Shown: positions 1 through 9,108 of the stretch, one piece after another
How positions within the stretch are numbered: the first letter of the stretch is position 1
Layout of the letters: each line of letters starts with the position of its first letter
Program-made: the position numbers and the translations under genes
Notes under the pieces: model-generated
The model's input: only the letters and a program-made list of their open reading frames with translations
Told to the model about the DNA's origin: nothing
The model's database searches: none
DNA from: Gordonibacter massiliensis (ex Traore et al. 2017)
GTDB taxonomy: Bacteria > Actinomycetota > Coriobacteriia > Coriobacteriales > Eggerthellaceae
Assembly (NCBI GenBank): GCA_900170005.1
Contig: LT827128.1
Span: 3,530,168-3,594,167, forward strand
Length of the DNA stretch: 64,000 bases
Direction of reading: 5' to 3'

Positions 1-1933
1 CGGGGCCGACACGTTGGTCGAGCCGTCGGTGAAGTAGTAGTGCAGGCGCCCGTCGGGATAGTATTCGAGCCACTGGCCGCCGCCCTGCCCGCACGAGAAG
101 ACGTCGGTGTAGCCCGAGCCGGGTTTCCGGGTGAACTGCAGCAGTATCTCGGCGGTGGTGGAGGTGGCCAGCTTGGCGAAGTCCTCGGTCGCGAAGTCGT
201 ACCCGAACGCGTCGGAGGATCCGTCGAACACGGCGACCTGTTTGCCGAAGTCCTCCACCAGCTCGAATCCGGGGTTGCCGAAGGCGGTGACGGCGTGGGG
301 CGCGTCGGACGCGTCTTCGGCCGAACCCGTCGAGAAGTCGACCGACAGAAGCGGCGTGGCCGGCACGACCTCCTGGCCCGCGGTGGTGAAGACGACCTCG
401 CCCACGAGCGTCTCCTTCTCCCAAGGATTGCGGGCGTAGGCCTTCAGGCTGTAGGCGCTTTCGGGGGCGAGCTTCGCGCCGAACAGGGGCCGGGTGAACT
501 CGGCGGGCTGGTTCACGGGGGCCTTGTAGTAATCGGACATATAGCAGGCGTTGTACACTTCGGTGCCCTGCGCGTCCACCACGACGATGCGGTAGGCCAT
601 CACCACGTCGTCGGCCAGACCCGAGGCATCGGGCTTCACCTTGTCGGCGGTGATGGTGAACGATGCGCCGGTCTGCGTGACGGAGTCGGCCGCAATGCGC
701 ACGGCGGCGCCTTGCTCCAGCACGGGCGGCTTGCTGGCGGCTCCCATGGCCTCGTGCGTGTAGACCCAGGTGGACTTGTCGGACACCTTGAACGTCCAAG
801 GGCGGCCGAGGTAGGTTCCGCGCCGGAAGTCCATGCGGCGGATGGTGACCTCGTGCCCGTTGGCCGGGTCGACCTCCACGAGAAGGCACTGGCTCGCGTC
901 GTAGCCGCTGTTCGGGTGCCCACCGGCAGAGCCGTTCTCGTCGTAGCCGTCGGCGTTCGCGCCGCCGCGCATCCAGAAGTTGTTCCCGAACGTCGCGGTC
1001 TGCACGAGCGTGAATCCGTCGAGGTCTTGGAAGATGGAGCGGGGGTCCTCCTCGGGAATGTGCGTGTGCCCCGAGAAATGCACGAGCTGCGGGTACGCGG
1101 CTTTGAGCTCGTTGTAGAACGCCTTGGAGTTGCGGTCGCCATCGGGGCCGAAATCGCCTATCCAGCCGGCGCTGAACGGGGTGGGGGAATACCACACGGT
1201 GTCGGGGAAGGTGCGTCATGAAGAAGATGGGCTTGGTGCCCGTGGGGTCGTCGGCCGCCGCGGCGGCTATCTCGCGCCTCATCCAGTCGAGGCGCGATAT
1301 CTGGGTGGTTCCATCGTCGTCGTACATGGCGTCGCCGTACCAGTAGCCGTGCCCGCAGCTGGCGGCGATCACGTGGTAGCCGCCGACGGTCGTGTGCACG
1401 TTGAGCCTGCCCTCGGCGACCCCGCCCGGCTTCTGGAGGGCTCCCTCGCAGGTCAGCTGCGATAGGAAGGAGCCGAAGTTCGCCACCGCGTTGCCGCCGA
1501 GCGCCGTGCCGCCCACGCCGAACTCGTGGTTGCCCATGACGAACAGCGCCGGCTTCTTGATGCTGGCGTTCGCGCCGGCGAGCAGCGCGGCGTACTCGCT
1601 GGCGGTGCCCGTGTTCACCGAGTCGCCGTCGAACACGTGGGCGGCGCAGTCGGGCACGGCCCGGTAGATGGCGTCGAAAGCGTAGGGAAGCTTCTGCTCG
1701 ACGTCGCAGCCGGTGTAGTGCGTGTCGCTGTGCACCGTGAAGCGCACCTTGCTGCCTGAGAGCGCGGGCCATTGCGGTTCGGAGGGTTGCGTGAACGCGG
1801 CGTCCGCCTCCTGGTCGGGGAACACGAGCATGCCGCCCGCCACGCTCACGCCCGCCACGGCGGCCAGTTTGAGGAACGTGCGGCGCGTCACGCCGAACGT
1901 TCCCTTGTCGTACGCGGTTTCAAGGGGTTCCAT
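1..1933 (-). pseudogene. Tat-exported metallophosphoesterase with a one-base frameshift, partial
   Basis: On the minus strand from ATG 1933 the protein begins with a twin-arginine signal (RRTFLK at residues 17-22, then a hydrophobic stretch). A calcineurin-like phosphoesterase core follows with all metal-binding motifs: SDTH, DGDSVN, GNHE, MTHL and, after the frameshift, GHTH. The reading frame breaks after THLP, at the run of four G at 1204-1207 (plus strand). Removing one base of the run joins THLP to DTVWYSPTPFSAGW, and the second frame then stays sensible past GHTH and a C-terminal beta-rich region up to the window edge, where the gene is cut. The start is supported by the signal peptide. 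Either this is a real pseudogene or phase-variable gene, or the assembly has one extra base in a homopolymer. Phosphoesterase identity is firm; the substrate is unknown. Confidence 0.8.
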
Positions 1934-2053
1934 GATGTCCTTTCGGTCGATTGCGCGCCTATCGTATGCGTGCAAGGTAAAGGACGGGCAAGGCGGAGGT
2001 CATGCGTGCGCAAGGATCGTGTAAGGATTGCGGCAGGCGCGGCTCCGCGCGCG

Positions 2054-2096
2054 AAAAAGGCCGGTGCCGGACGGGGTTCTCCCGACCGGCACCGGC
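2054..2096 (-). terminator. Intrinsic terminator after bfr
   Basis: A perfect 12 bp stem (GGCCGGTGCCGG, 2059-2070, with its complement at 2085-2096) is followed on the minus strand by five T. It lies about 40 bases past the bacterioferritin stop. Confidence 0.85.
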
Positions 2097-2137
2097 CTTC
2101 GTTTCGCCGCGTTTGCGGGCGCGCGGGCGCGTTGCCG

Positions 2138-2602
2138 CTAGTTCTGCGTGGAGAGGAACGTGGGCAGCGTCATCTGCTCGATCTGGTCCTGCAGCTCCTC
2201 CAGCTCGTCGAGGTGCTTGTCCTCGTCGCGCAGGATGCCTTCGAGCACGTCGCGCGTGGCGTAGTCCAGCACCTTGCCTGCCAGCACGATGGCCTCGTTG
2301 TACATCTTGATGGCGGTCAGCTCGGAGGCGTGGTCGTTGTCCACCTGCTGGGGGATGGTGGAGCCGATATGGATGTCGTCCAGGTTCGACACGATGGGCG
2401 TGCCTTCCAGAAACAGGATGCGCTCGATGAGGCGCTCCGCATGCTTCATCTCGGTGATCGAACGCGTCTTGAAGTTCTTGCTCAGGCGCTCGTAGCCCCA
2501 ATCCTCGGCCATTTCCGCGTGCACCATGTACTGGTTGATGGCGGCCAGCTCGCTGGCCAGCAGGTCGTTCAGCGAGTCGATGAGTTCGGGATTTCCTTTC
2601 AC
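2138..2602 (-). CDS. bfr: Bacterioferritin
   Basis: This 154-residue protein has the length and helix pattern of bacterioferritin. The ferroxidase ligands sit at the canonical positions Glu18, Glu51, His54, Glu94, Glu127 and His130, and the haem-ligand methionine is at Met52. Family members form 24-subunit cytoplasmic shells that oxidise Fe(II) and store it as a mineral, limiting iron-driven oxidative damage. The start is GTG (2602-2600), preceded by AAGGAG about eight bases upstream. A TACAAT hexamer at 2646-2641 (minus) may be the -10; no clear -35 is visible. The gene is monocistronic, with its own terminator. Confidence 0.95.
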   Translation of the reverse strand: MKGNPELIDSLNDLLASELAAINQYMVHAEMAEDWGYERLSKNFKTRSITEMKHAERLIERILFLEGTPIVSNLDDIHIGSTIPQQVDNDHASELTAIKMYNEAIVLAGKVLDYATRDVLEGILRDEDKHLDELEELQDQIEQMTLPTFLSTQN

Positions 2603-2673
2603 GGTGGTGCTCCTTCCATTGGAGGTTCTCGTCTTGCAAGATTGTAGGGCGCTGCGTTCGAGGCGACGCCGAT

Positions 2674-4428
2674 TTATCGATACCGTAGGCGTTCCGTGGC
2701 CGTTTCGACATCTGCGACCTGCGCCTCGCCGATCGTGCCGGTCGGACGTGCCCGCGCCGGGTCGTCGGCGCCGCGCGCATTGTTCCCGCCGTCGGTTTTC
2801 GGCCCCTGGTCAAGCAGGGTCGCCTTGCTCCGCGGCGGCGCCCCCGCCGAGCGTATCTCGTCGGGCGACACCGACTCAACCATGTCGATGAGCTCCTGCT
2901 TGGAATGTATGTCCAGCCTGCAGTAAATGTTGTAGATATGCGTTTTGGTGGTGGCCTTGGAGATGCAGAACGTCTCCTCGATGAACTTGGCGTCGCGCCC
3001 CTTGGCCAGCAGCTCGAAGATCTCGGTTTGCCGGGGGGACAGGTCGTACTTCTTGCAGACGTAGGCGACTTTGAAGCGCCACGCACCTCCGCGGCCGCCC
3101 GGTTCCCCGACCGGGCCGGATTGCCGGTCCGGGCGTCCCTCGTCGGAGGGTTTCTCGTCGGCGGCGGCGAGGGGCTCGCGGTCTTCGGCGGGGCGCGCCT
3201 CGTCCTCTATGCACAGGATGCGGTCGAACAGGTCCGACGTCGGGTAGGCGCCTTTGTTCATGAACGTTTGGGCGAACACGTTGAACAGGACGACCAGTAT
3301 GCAGGCCGCGAGCAGCAACGGGGAGTCCAGGCCGTTCGAAACGCCGACGAAGGCGCAAACCAGGCCCGCCGTCACGCCCCCGCCGACGAACGCCTCCTCG
3401 CCCATGTACCAGGCGGGGTTCAGCTCCTCGAAGCGTATGAACTCGACGCTCGCGTTGATCACGATGATGATCTGGACGGAGGCGACGAGCATCAGGAACA
3501 TCAGGCAGGCGTACTTTCCCACGGTGGGCATCGGGAACAGCGGCAGGGCCCCGAGCGCGACCGTGAGGGCCAGGTGGTCCTTCGAGTACCGCTCGAGCGC
3601 GTAGTCCCGTTTCTCGTGGAACGCGAGCAGCACGAAGCCGGCGAGCGCCACGGGCACGACGAACAGGGCGGCGGGCGCGAGCGTTCCCAGCGCGCCGTAC
3701 TCCATGAGGTCGTGGCGCTGCGTGCACACGAGGCCGAGCGCGAAGCCGAAGTCCAGGCCGATGGTCGTGTACGTCCATCGGTCCGCGCTGGCCGTCATCG
3801 CCCGTTTCCGGGACTCCGCCCCGCTGACGGACATGAGCTCTTCGTGGATGCTCGTCTTGTTGGTGCGAAGCAGCACCCACGACAGGACGGCCAGGCTGGA
3901 GGAAACCGCCGTCACCTCGAGGTTCGACAGCTTCATCATCGAGAACAGGCCCGTGGCTATGATGGCGCACACGAACGCCATCGATATGAGCGACACCAGC
4001 AGGATATGCGAGAACTCGCACATCCGCAGGCACCAGCGAAAGCTCGTGCACACGATGCCGACGGCGACGAGGGGCAGGGCCCACGTCGCGCCGATCCCGA
4101 AGAGCAGGGGGCAGACGCAGGTTCCCACGACGGAGGCGACGACGATGATCGTCTTGCCGCAAGACGACATGAAGAACGTGCACTTCCACTTCAGCACCAG
4201 CAGCGAGGCGAAGGCCGACAGTGCAAGCACGACCAGGTAGGGCACTTCGACGCCGAGCAGCGCGAAACGCCCGTCGGAAAGCGACGAGTCGAACAGCAAG
4301 AGGAAAACCGCCAGTATCATCAGCGACAGGCTGACGAAGCCGCCGAGAAACGACAGCAGCCCCTCTTCCCTTTTCTGGATATCCCCTACGATGGTGGTCG
4401 CGCTCCCGCCCTTGCCCTCGGCATTCAT
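2674..4428 (-). CDS. LuxR-family regulator with a polytopic membrane sensor domain
   Basis: The roughly 584-residue protein has about ten to twelve hydrophobic membrane segments in its first 400 residues, a charged linker, and a C-terminal LuxR/NarL helix-turn-helix (LSPRQTEIFELLAKG through KTHIYNIYCRLDIHSKQELI). A short low-complexity tail follows the HTH. The start is ATG 4428, which has GGAGGAAG just upstream; a longer in-frame reading to 4548 lacks a binding site. No phosphoacceptor domain is visible, so it probably acts as a one-component membrane-bound transcription factor. Eggerthellaceae carry many such genes, usually beside reductases or transporters they are thought to control. Here it diverges from the cysteine-rich and trigger-factor-like genes, which are possible targets. 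The ligand is unknown. Confidence 0.85.
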   Translation of the reverse strand: MNAEGKGGSATTIVGDIQKREEGLLSFLGGFVSLSLMILAVFLLLFDSSLSDGRFALLGVEVPYLVVLALSAFASLLVLKWKCTFFMSSCGKTIIVVASVVGTCVCPLLFGIGATWALPLVAVGIVCTSFRWCLRMCEFSHILLVSLISMAFVCAIIATGLFSMMKLSNLEVTAVSSSLAVLSWVLLRTNKTSIHEELMSVSGAESRKRAMTASADRWTYTTIGLDFGFALGLVCTQRHDLMEYGALGTLAPAALFVVPVALAGFVLLAFHEKRDYALERYSKDHLALTVALGALPLFPMPTVGKYACLMFLMLVASVQIIIVINASVEFIRFEELNPAWYMGEEAFVGGGVTAGLVCAFVGVSNGLDSPLLLAACILVVLFNVFAQTFMNKGAYPTSDLFDRILCIEDEARPAEDREPLAAADEKPSDEGRPDRQSGPVGEPGGRGGAWRFKVAYVCKKYDLSPRQTEIFELLAKGRDAKFIEETFCISKATTKTHIYNIYCRLDIHSKQELIDMVESVSPDEIRSAGAPPRSKATLLDQGPKTDGGNNARGADDPARARPTGTIGEAQVADVETATERLRYR

Positions 4429-4781
4429 CGTTCTTCCTCCCCCCGATAAAAGAACAATCATGTAAAGAGAAGCTATCGCAAATGAGGCTCGGGCGTGTAA
4501 GGCATGCGGTATGAATCTCGGCGGTTTGAAGCCTGCCGCCGGGCGCATTCAACCTTCGTGCCCGATAGAAAAATCGAAGCAAACAGGACAGGCTGGTATT
4601 GTACCGGCGGGCCCGCCGCGCGCAGCTGGCCCGCCTCGCAACGGTGCCCGATCGTTACCGTGGCTCCGGCCGCGTCGGGGTCTGCGAGCTCCCGGTGCGC
4701 GCGGGCGCTCGGATCGTCGGGAAACGCCGGCGCATAAGGGGAGGGGCGTTGCCTTCGGTTGTGGAGAAAGGGGGACGTGCC
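4429..4781. other. Divergent intergenic region, no gene seen
   Basis: These 353 bases separate the minus-strand LuxR gene from the plus-strand cysteine-rich gene. They should hold both promoters, but I cannot place a convincing -10/-35 pair. Open frames crossing the region are antisense or upstream shadows without ribosome binding sites. Confidence 0.5.
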
Positions 4782-5150
4782 GTGTGCATGCATTGCAGCC
4801 AGATGTGCGACAAGTGCAAGCCGGCGGAAAGAAGGGCCTTCGTGTGCGGCTCGTGCGGGAAGGCGACGATCCTCTCCCGTGGCGACTGCCTGTACGCCCT
4901 GGGGTATTGGAAGGCTGCGAAGCCGGAGGGGGAACGCGCGTCGGCCGACGAAGCCGAGCGGCGCTTTTCCTGCCGGCACTGCGGCGCGAACCTGGCCGAC
5001 GCCGTGCGCGAGGCCGTGCGCCCTCTGCCGTGCCGGTACAGCGGCATCGTGTGCGCCTACCCCTGCCGCCGACGCGACAGGCCGCGCGGAACGGCGGACG
5101 CACCCTGCAGGAAGCAGGTTCTGGCGAAGAATCCCGAAAGGGCGGGCTAG
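4782..5150 (+). CDS. Small cysteine-rich zinc-ribbon-like protein
   Basis: The 122-residue protein is read from GTG 4782, six bases after AAAGGGGGA; ATG 4788 is a poorer alternative. The N-terminus is packed with paired cysteines at 2, 5, 9, 12, 22 and 25 (CxxCxxxCxxC then CGSC), and a further CRHC lies near residue 70. This pattern suggests two or more structural zinc or iron-sulfur sites. The C-terminus is basic with a few more cysteines. I do not recognise a named family. It lies 65 bases upstream of the trigger-factor-like gene on the same strand, so the two are probably co-transcribed. A role in folding or cofactor delivery for the downstream molybdoenzyme locus is a guess from position only. 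Confidence 0.65.
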   Translation: MCMHCSQMCDKCKPAERRAFVCGSCGKATILSRGDCLYALGYWKAAKPEGERASADEAERRFSCRHCGANLADAVREAVRPLPCRYSGIVCAYPCRRRDRPRGTADAPCRKQVLAKNPERAG

Positions 5151-5215
5151 GCCCTGCGAGGGTCGGCGCCGGCTCGAAAGACTTGAGACCGTTTTCGTTG
5201 AGGAGAGGAAGGGCC

Positions 5216-6355
5216 ATGATTCAGGAAAAGTACGGTGACTACGAACTGAGCTCCTACGATCGGGTTGCGCTGACGCTGCCGGATTTCACGGTGTCGGATC
5301 AGGACGTTGCGGCGGAGATGGAGCGCATCGCCGCCCGGCACGCCACCAACGTCACCGTCGACCCGCATCCCGTGCGCGCGGACGACCTGGTTCTCATGAA
5401 CATCAAGACCATGGAGGGGGAGAACCCGTTTCCCGGGCTGACCCACGACAACGTGGACGTGCAGCTGGGCGTGGGGTCGCTGCCCGAGGAGGCCGAGGTG
5501 GCCCTGCTGGGGCACGAGGTGGGCGACGTGGTGGAGGCGCGGTTCCCGTACGTGGACTATTCCCAGGTGGCCTCCGAGCGGGAGGCGCCGGCCGACGGCG
5601 GCTGCGGCGTCGGCGAGGCGGGCGAGCCCGAGACGGTGGAGCTGGTGTCCCGGATGGAGATAGTGGCGCTTCGCCGGTTCGTCACGCCCGAGATCACCGA
5701 CGCGTGGGTGGCCAAGAACATCGCCCTTTCCAGCACGGTGGAGGAGTTTCGCGAGAGGACCGCGAGCAGGCTGCTCAGGGAGCGCCGCCGCGCATACGCC
5801 AACAATGTGGAGTACCTGGTCATGGACGAGATCGGCAAGCGCCTGAAAGGCGAGCTTCCCGCCGAGGTCGTGGGCCAGGTGGTCAAGCAGATGATGCGCG
5901 AGTTCGACCGGTTCCTCGAGCAGTACGAACTGGATCGCGCGGCGTACCTGGCCATCCAGGGCCTCGACGACGTCGCCTTCGCCGAGCGCATCGACCGGGA
6001 CGCCCGCGACCGCGTGGCGCAGGACATCGCGCTCGCCTCGTGGGCCACCCGTTACGGCATCGAGCTCGACGACAGCGACATCGACTTCATGTTCGGCGAG
6101 CCCACGCCCGAAAGGACGTACGAGGCCCGGGTGGAGGCCGAGCAGTCGGGCCAGATCGACACGTTCAAGGACCTGGCGCTGCGCGCGAAAGTGGCCGAGC
6201 TCGTCACCCGCGACGCGCTCTTCCTAACCCCAGACGGGGCGGAGGACAAGGGCTTCAAGCACGAGATCGACGCGAAGTACCGCAAGCAGCAGATGGTTCG
6301 CGCCCACGCGACGTCCGACCCCATGCTGAAGCCGCCCCTGGTTCCCCTGCGGTGA
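5216..6355 (+). CDS. Trigger-factor-like chaperone / peptidyl-prolyl isomerase
   Basis: The 379-residue protein resembles the central and C-terminal parts of trigger factor. An FKBP-like segment (about residues 50-150, with a glycine-rich turn and GHEVGDVVEARFPY) is followed by a long helical arm (about 170-340) typical of the substrate-cradling domain. The N-terminal ribosome-docking domain with its usual signature is not evident, so it may not work at the ribosome exit. The start is ATG 5216 after AGGAGAGGAAGGG. It follows the cysteine-rich gene and is closed by a terminator at 6406. A second, specialised chaperone beside a molybdoenzyme operon could assist maturation of that enzyme; this is inference. 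A housekeeping tig, if present, lies elsewhere. Confidence 0.75.
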   Translation: MIQEKYGDYELSSYDRVALTLPDFTVSDQDVAAEMERIAARHATNVTVDPHPVRADDLVLMNIKTMEGENPFPGLTHDNVDVQLGVGSLPEEAEVALLGHEVGDVVEARFPYVDYSQVASEREAPADGGCGVGEAGEPETVELVSRMEIVALRRFVTPEITDAWVAKNIALSSTVEEFRERTASRLLRERRRAYANNVEYLVMDEIGKRLKGELPAEVVGQVVKQMMREFDRFLEQYELDRAAYLAIQGLDDVAFAERIDRDARDRVAQDIALASWATRYGIELDDSDIDFMFGEPTPERTYEARVEAEQSGQIDTFKDLALRAKVAELVTRDALFLTPDGAEDKGFKHEIDAKYRKQQMVRAHATSDPMLKPPLVPLR

Positions 6356-6405
6356 GCCGAAGCGCTCCCTCCCGCTTTCTGGGCGCCATGCCCCGCGCCG
6401 CTCGC

Positions 6406-6441
6406 AAAGAGCCGAGGCCCCCACGGGCTTCGGCTCTTTTT
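6406..6441 (+). terminator. Intrinsic terminator
   Basis: An AAAGAGCCGAGGCCC stem pairs with GGGCTTCGGCTCTTT (one wobble pair) and ends in a run of five T. It separates the chaperone transcript from the molybdoenzyme unit. Confidence 0.85.
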
Positions 6442-6488
6442 CATGCCCGCATACGCCGCGCCGTCGCGCTGCATCCTCGGCGACCGCT

Positions 6489-6566
6489 CTTGTAGGGCAA
6501 GGGCCCTGCCCTTGCCGCTCACGCCTCCGCAGGTCGACGGCAAGGGCAGAGCCCTTGCCCTACAAG
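6489..6566. repeat. Dispersed 80 bp palindromic repeat, copy 1
   Basis: The arms TGTAGGGCAAGGGC...GCCCTTGCCG and CGGCAAGGGC...GCCCTTGCCCTACA are near-perfect inverted copies around a variable centre of about 17 bp. Each arm is itself a small palindrome. Related copies lie at 11531, 35578 and 62485, always between genes. This resembles a REP/BIME-type element, but I cannot assign a known family. Confidence 0.85.
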
Positions 6567-6753
6567 ACAAGCGCCGTTCCGCGCCTCATACCAGCGGTTT
6601 TAGGCACGGGTATGACCAGATAAATTACTACTTTTTACTTGATGGGTAAACCGCGCCCCGCAGTATATGGTGAGCGAAATCGACCCGGACGATCAGGGGT
6701 CGAAAGCATGCGGACAGCCGCATGGAGGGAATGACGAGGAAGAGGAGTGTGAG
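6567..6753 (+). promoter_or_regulatory. Probable promoter/leader region of the molybdoenzyme operon
   Basis: After the repeat the DNA turns locally AT-rich (about 6608-6650, around GATAAATTACTAC and TTTTTACTTGATGGG), in contrast to its surroundings. This is the likely regulatory region, although a definite -10/-35 pair cannot be assigned. No gene is visible between 6356 and 6753. Confidence 0.4.
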
Positions 6754-9093
6754 ATGGAGAAGCAGTTTGACCATGAGTGGCAAACGCCGCAGCCTGATGG
6801 CTCGACTATCTTCAGGACCTGTGCTTGGTCCCCTCCGGGAGACCACCCGGTTGGATGCGGTGTCGAGCTGCACGTGAAGGACGGCAAGCTCGTGCACGTG
6901 GAGGGCGACGAGACCCACCCGATCACGCAGGGCCGCCTGTGCCCCCGGTGCCTGGCCCTGAAAGACTACACCTACGACCCCAAGCGCATCATCCACCCGA
7001 TGAAGCGCGACCCCGCGAAGCGCGGCCAGTCCGACGCCTGGGAGCAGATCACGTGGGACGAAGCCTACGAGATCATCCAGGAGAAGGTCGCCGACATCGA
7101 GCAGAAGTACGGCCGCGAGGCCATCGTCGTGTACGGCGGCACCGGCCGCGAGGCGTGCATGTTCTACTACCCGGTGGCCTTCTCGGTGCTGAACACCCCG
7201 AACCTGTGCTACGCGCAGTCCGGCTGGTCCTGCTACGGCCCGCGTTCCTCCGTGGCCGACTACATCCTGGGCGCCGGCTATCCCGAGATCGACACGGGCT
7301 ACTTCCCCGACCGCATGGACAACCCGGAGTACGAGCTCACCGAGGTGGCCGTGTGCTGGGGCAAGATGCCCCTCTGGTCCAACGGCGACGGCTTCTTCGG
7401 CCACTCGCTCATCGACATGATGAAGCGCGGCACGAAGATCATCTGCATCGACCCGCGCGTCACCTGGCTCGGCTCCCGCAAGGGCAACATGACCCTGCAG
7501 CTGAAGCCCGGCACCGACGCCTCGCTGGCGCTCGGCATCCTGAACGTCATCATCAACGAGGACCTCTACGACCACGACTTCGTCGATAACTGGTGCTACG
7601 GCTTCGACGAGCTGGCCGAGCGCGTGAACGAGTACCCCTTGGAGCTCGTGGAGAAGCAGACGTGGGTTCCCGCCGACCAGATCCGCACCGCCGCCCGCGT
7701 CATGGCCAACGCGCACCCCATGTGCATCCTGTGGGGCCTGGCCATCGACCAGAACAAGAACGGCGTGCAGGCCGGCCATGCCATCCTGTCCATCATGGCC
7801 ATCACTGGCAACATCGACGTGCCCGGCGGCCTGACGGTGGGCGACCCCTCCGTGCGCCTGGGCCACTGGTGCACCGACTCCCGCCAGTACCTCTCCGACG
7901 AGATCTGGGAGAAGCGCATCGGCGTGGACAAGTGGCCGGCCTTCGCCGCGACCATGGCGTCCACCCATCCGGACGAGACGCTCGAGACGCTCGAGACGGG
8001 CATCCCCTACGCCCCGAAGATGGCCTGGATCAACTCCTCCAACTTCGTGTCCGCCACCTGCTCCGACCAGAACCAGCGCTGGTACAAGGCGCTTCTGCCC
8101 ATGGAGTTCACGGTCGCTTCCGACCTGTACATGAACCCCACCATCGAGGGTTTGGCCGACCTGTTCCTTCCCATGAGCACGTTCGCCGAGCACGACGGCT
8201 TCGTCATCCCGTACTACATGTCGAACAACGTGTGGCTGGGCTGCATGGCCAAGGCGTTCAGCACGGGCGACACGAAGTCCGACCTTGAGATCTGCTACGA
8301 GGTGGGGCGCCGCGTCACGCCGCACGCCAACTGGTCCAAGTACAACGACGTCACCGAGTGGCTGGAAGAGCAGCTCGACGACGAGCCGCTACTGCCGTTC
8401 ACGTGGGACGAGTTCAAGGAAATGGGCGTGTACTTCCCGCCGATGACCTATCGCAAGTACGAGAAGGGCATGCTCCGCAACGACGGCGAGCCCGGCTTCA
8501 ACACCGTTTCCGGCAAGTTCGAGCTCTACTCGGTGCTCTACGACGCCTGGGGCGAGGATCCCATGCCGTACTACGAGGAGCCCACGTACTCCCAGGTGTC
8601 CAAGCCCGAGCTGGCCGAGGAGTACCCGCTCATGGCCACCTCCGGCGCCCGCGTGTCTGCGTTCTTCCACTCCGAGCATCGCCAGATCGCCAAGCTGCGC
8701 GCGCTGAACCCCGACCCCGAGGTCGAGATCAACCCCGTCACCGCCGCCAAGTACGGCATACAGAACGGCGACTGGGTGCAGGTGTACAACATGTTCGGCA
8801 AGGGCAACTGGCGCGCCCGCGTCACCCCGACGATCGACGAGCGCACCATCCACTGCCAGCACGGCTGGTGGTTCCCCGAGGAGGACGGCGACGCCCCGAA
8901 CCTCTACGGCGTGTTCAAGGCGAACTTCAACCTGCTCGTTCCCCACTTCAACGTCGGCAACCTCGGCTTCGGCTGCCCGGCGAAGGGCATCATGGCCAAC
9001 ATCCGCAAGGTCGCCAGCTTGGAAGACCAGAACGAGGAGAACTACCAGCAGGTTCCCCCGGTTCTCATCGAGAACCACGGCCGCATCTACTAG
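6754..9093 (+). CDS. Molybdopterin oxidoreductase, catechol-dehydroxylase-like, cytoplasmic
   Basis: The 779-residue protein belongs to the DMSO-reductase family. It has an N-terminal 4Fe-4S segment, molybdopterin domains and a C-terminal dinucleotide-binding domain (about 640-770). The start is ATG 6754 after AGGAAGAGGAG; there is no Tat or Sec signal, so it is cytoplasmic. The Fe-S region is unusual. Cys35 and Cys63 have the spacing of the third and fourth ligands, but Cys23 is displaced and His31 stands where the second cysteine should be (H-x3-C); Cys66 is extra. Cys160 (GWSCYGPR) is a plausible molybdenum ligand. Five genes run together here: this enzyme, a short ferredoxin-like protein, two small proteins and an MFS transporter. 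That layout matches the soluble, MFS-linked catechol dehydroxylases known in gut Eggerthellaceae, which remove a phenolic hydroxyl. The actual substrate cannot be read; related transhydroxylase or hydratase chemistry is possible. Confidence 0.85.
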   Translation: MEKQFDHEWQTPQPDGSTIFRTCAWSPPGDHPVGCGVELHVKDGKLVHVEGDETHPITQGRLCPRCLALKDYTYDPKRIIHPMKRDPAKRGQSDAWEQITWDEAYEIIQEKVADIEQKYGREAIVVYGGTGREACMFYYPVAFSVLNTPNLCYAQSGWSCYGPRSSVADYILGAGYPEIDTGYFPDRMDNPEYELTEVAVCWGKMPLWSNGDGFFGHSLIDMMKRGTKIICIDPRVTWLGSRKGNMTLQLKPGTDASLALGILNVIINEDLYDHDFVDNWCYGFDELAERVNEYPLELVEKQTWVPADQIRTAARVMANAHPMCILWGLAIDQNKNGVQAGHAILSIMAITGNIDVPGGLTVGDPSVRLGHWCTDSRQYLSDEIWEKRIGVDKWPAFAATMASTHPDETLETLETGIPYAPKMAWINSSNFVSATCSDQNQRWYKALLPMEFTVASDLYMNPTIEGLADLFLPMSTFAEHDGFVIPYYMSNNVWLGCMAKAFSTGDTKSDLEICYEVGRRVTPHANWSKYNDVTEWLEEQLDDEPLLPFTWDEFKEMGVYFPPMTYRKYEKGMLRNDGEPGFNTVSGKFELYSVLYDAWGEDPMPYYEEPTYSQVSKPELAEEYPLMATSGARVSAFFHSEHRQIAKLRALNPDPEVEINPVTAAKYGIQNGDWVQVYNMFGKGNWRARVTPTIDERTIHCQHGWWFPEEDGDAPNLYGVFKANFNLLVPHFNVGNLGFGCPAKGIMANIRKVASLEDQNEENYQQVPPVLIENHGRIY

Positions 9094-9108
9094 AAAGGGG
9101 TGGGAAAG

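Noticed and set aside
40-1221. A 393-codon plus-strand frame at the window start
   Set aside because: It is the complement of the frameshifted phosphoesterase and has the low-complexity composition of an antisense shadow.
1158-1772. Arg-rich minus-strand frame in the phosphoesterase region
   Set aside because: It is a neighbouring frame of the real gene; the motif-bearing frame begins at 1933.
4511-5215. N-terminal extension of the trigger-factor-like protein back to 4511
   Set aside because: It overlaps the cysteine-rich gene in another frame and has no binding site; ATG 5216 has AGGAGAGGAAGGG upstream.
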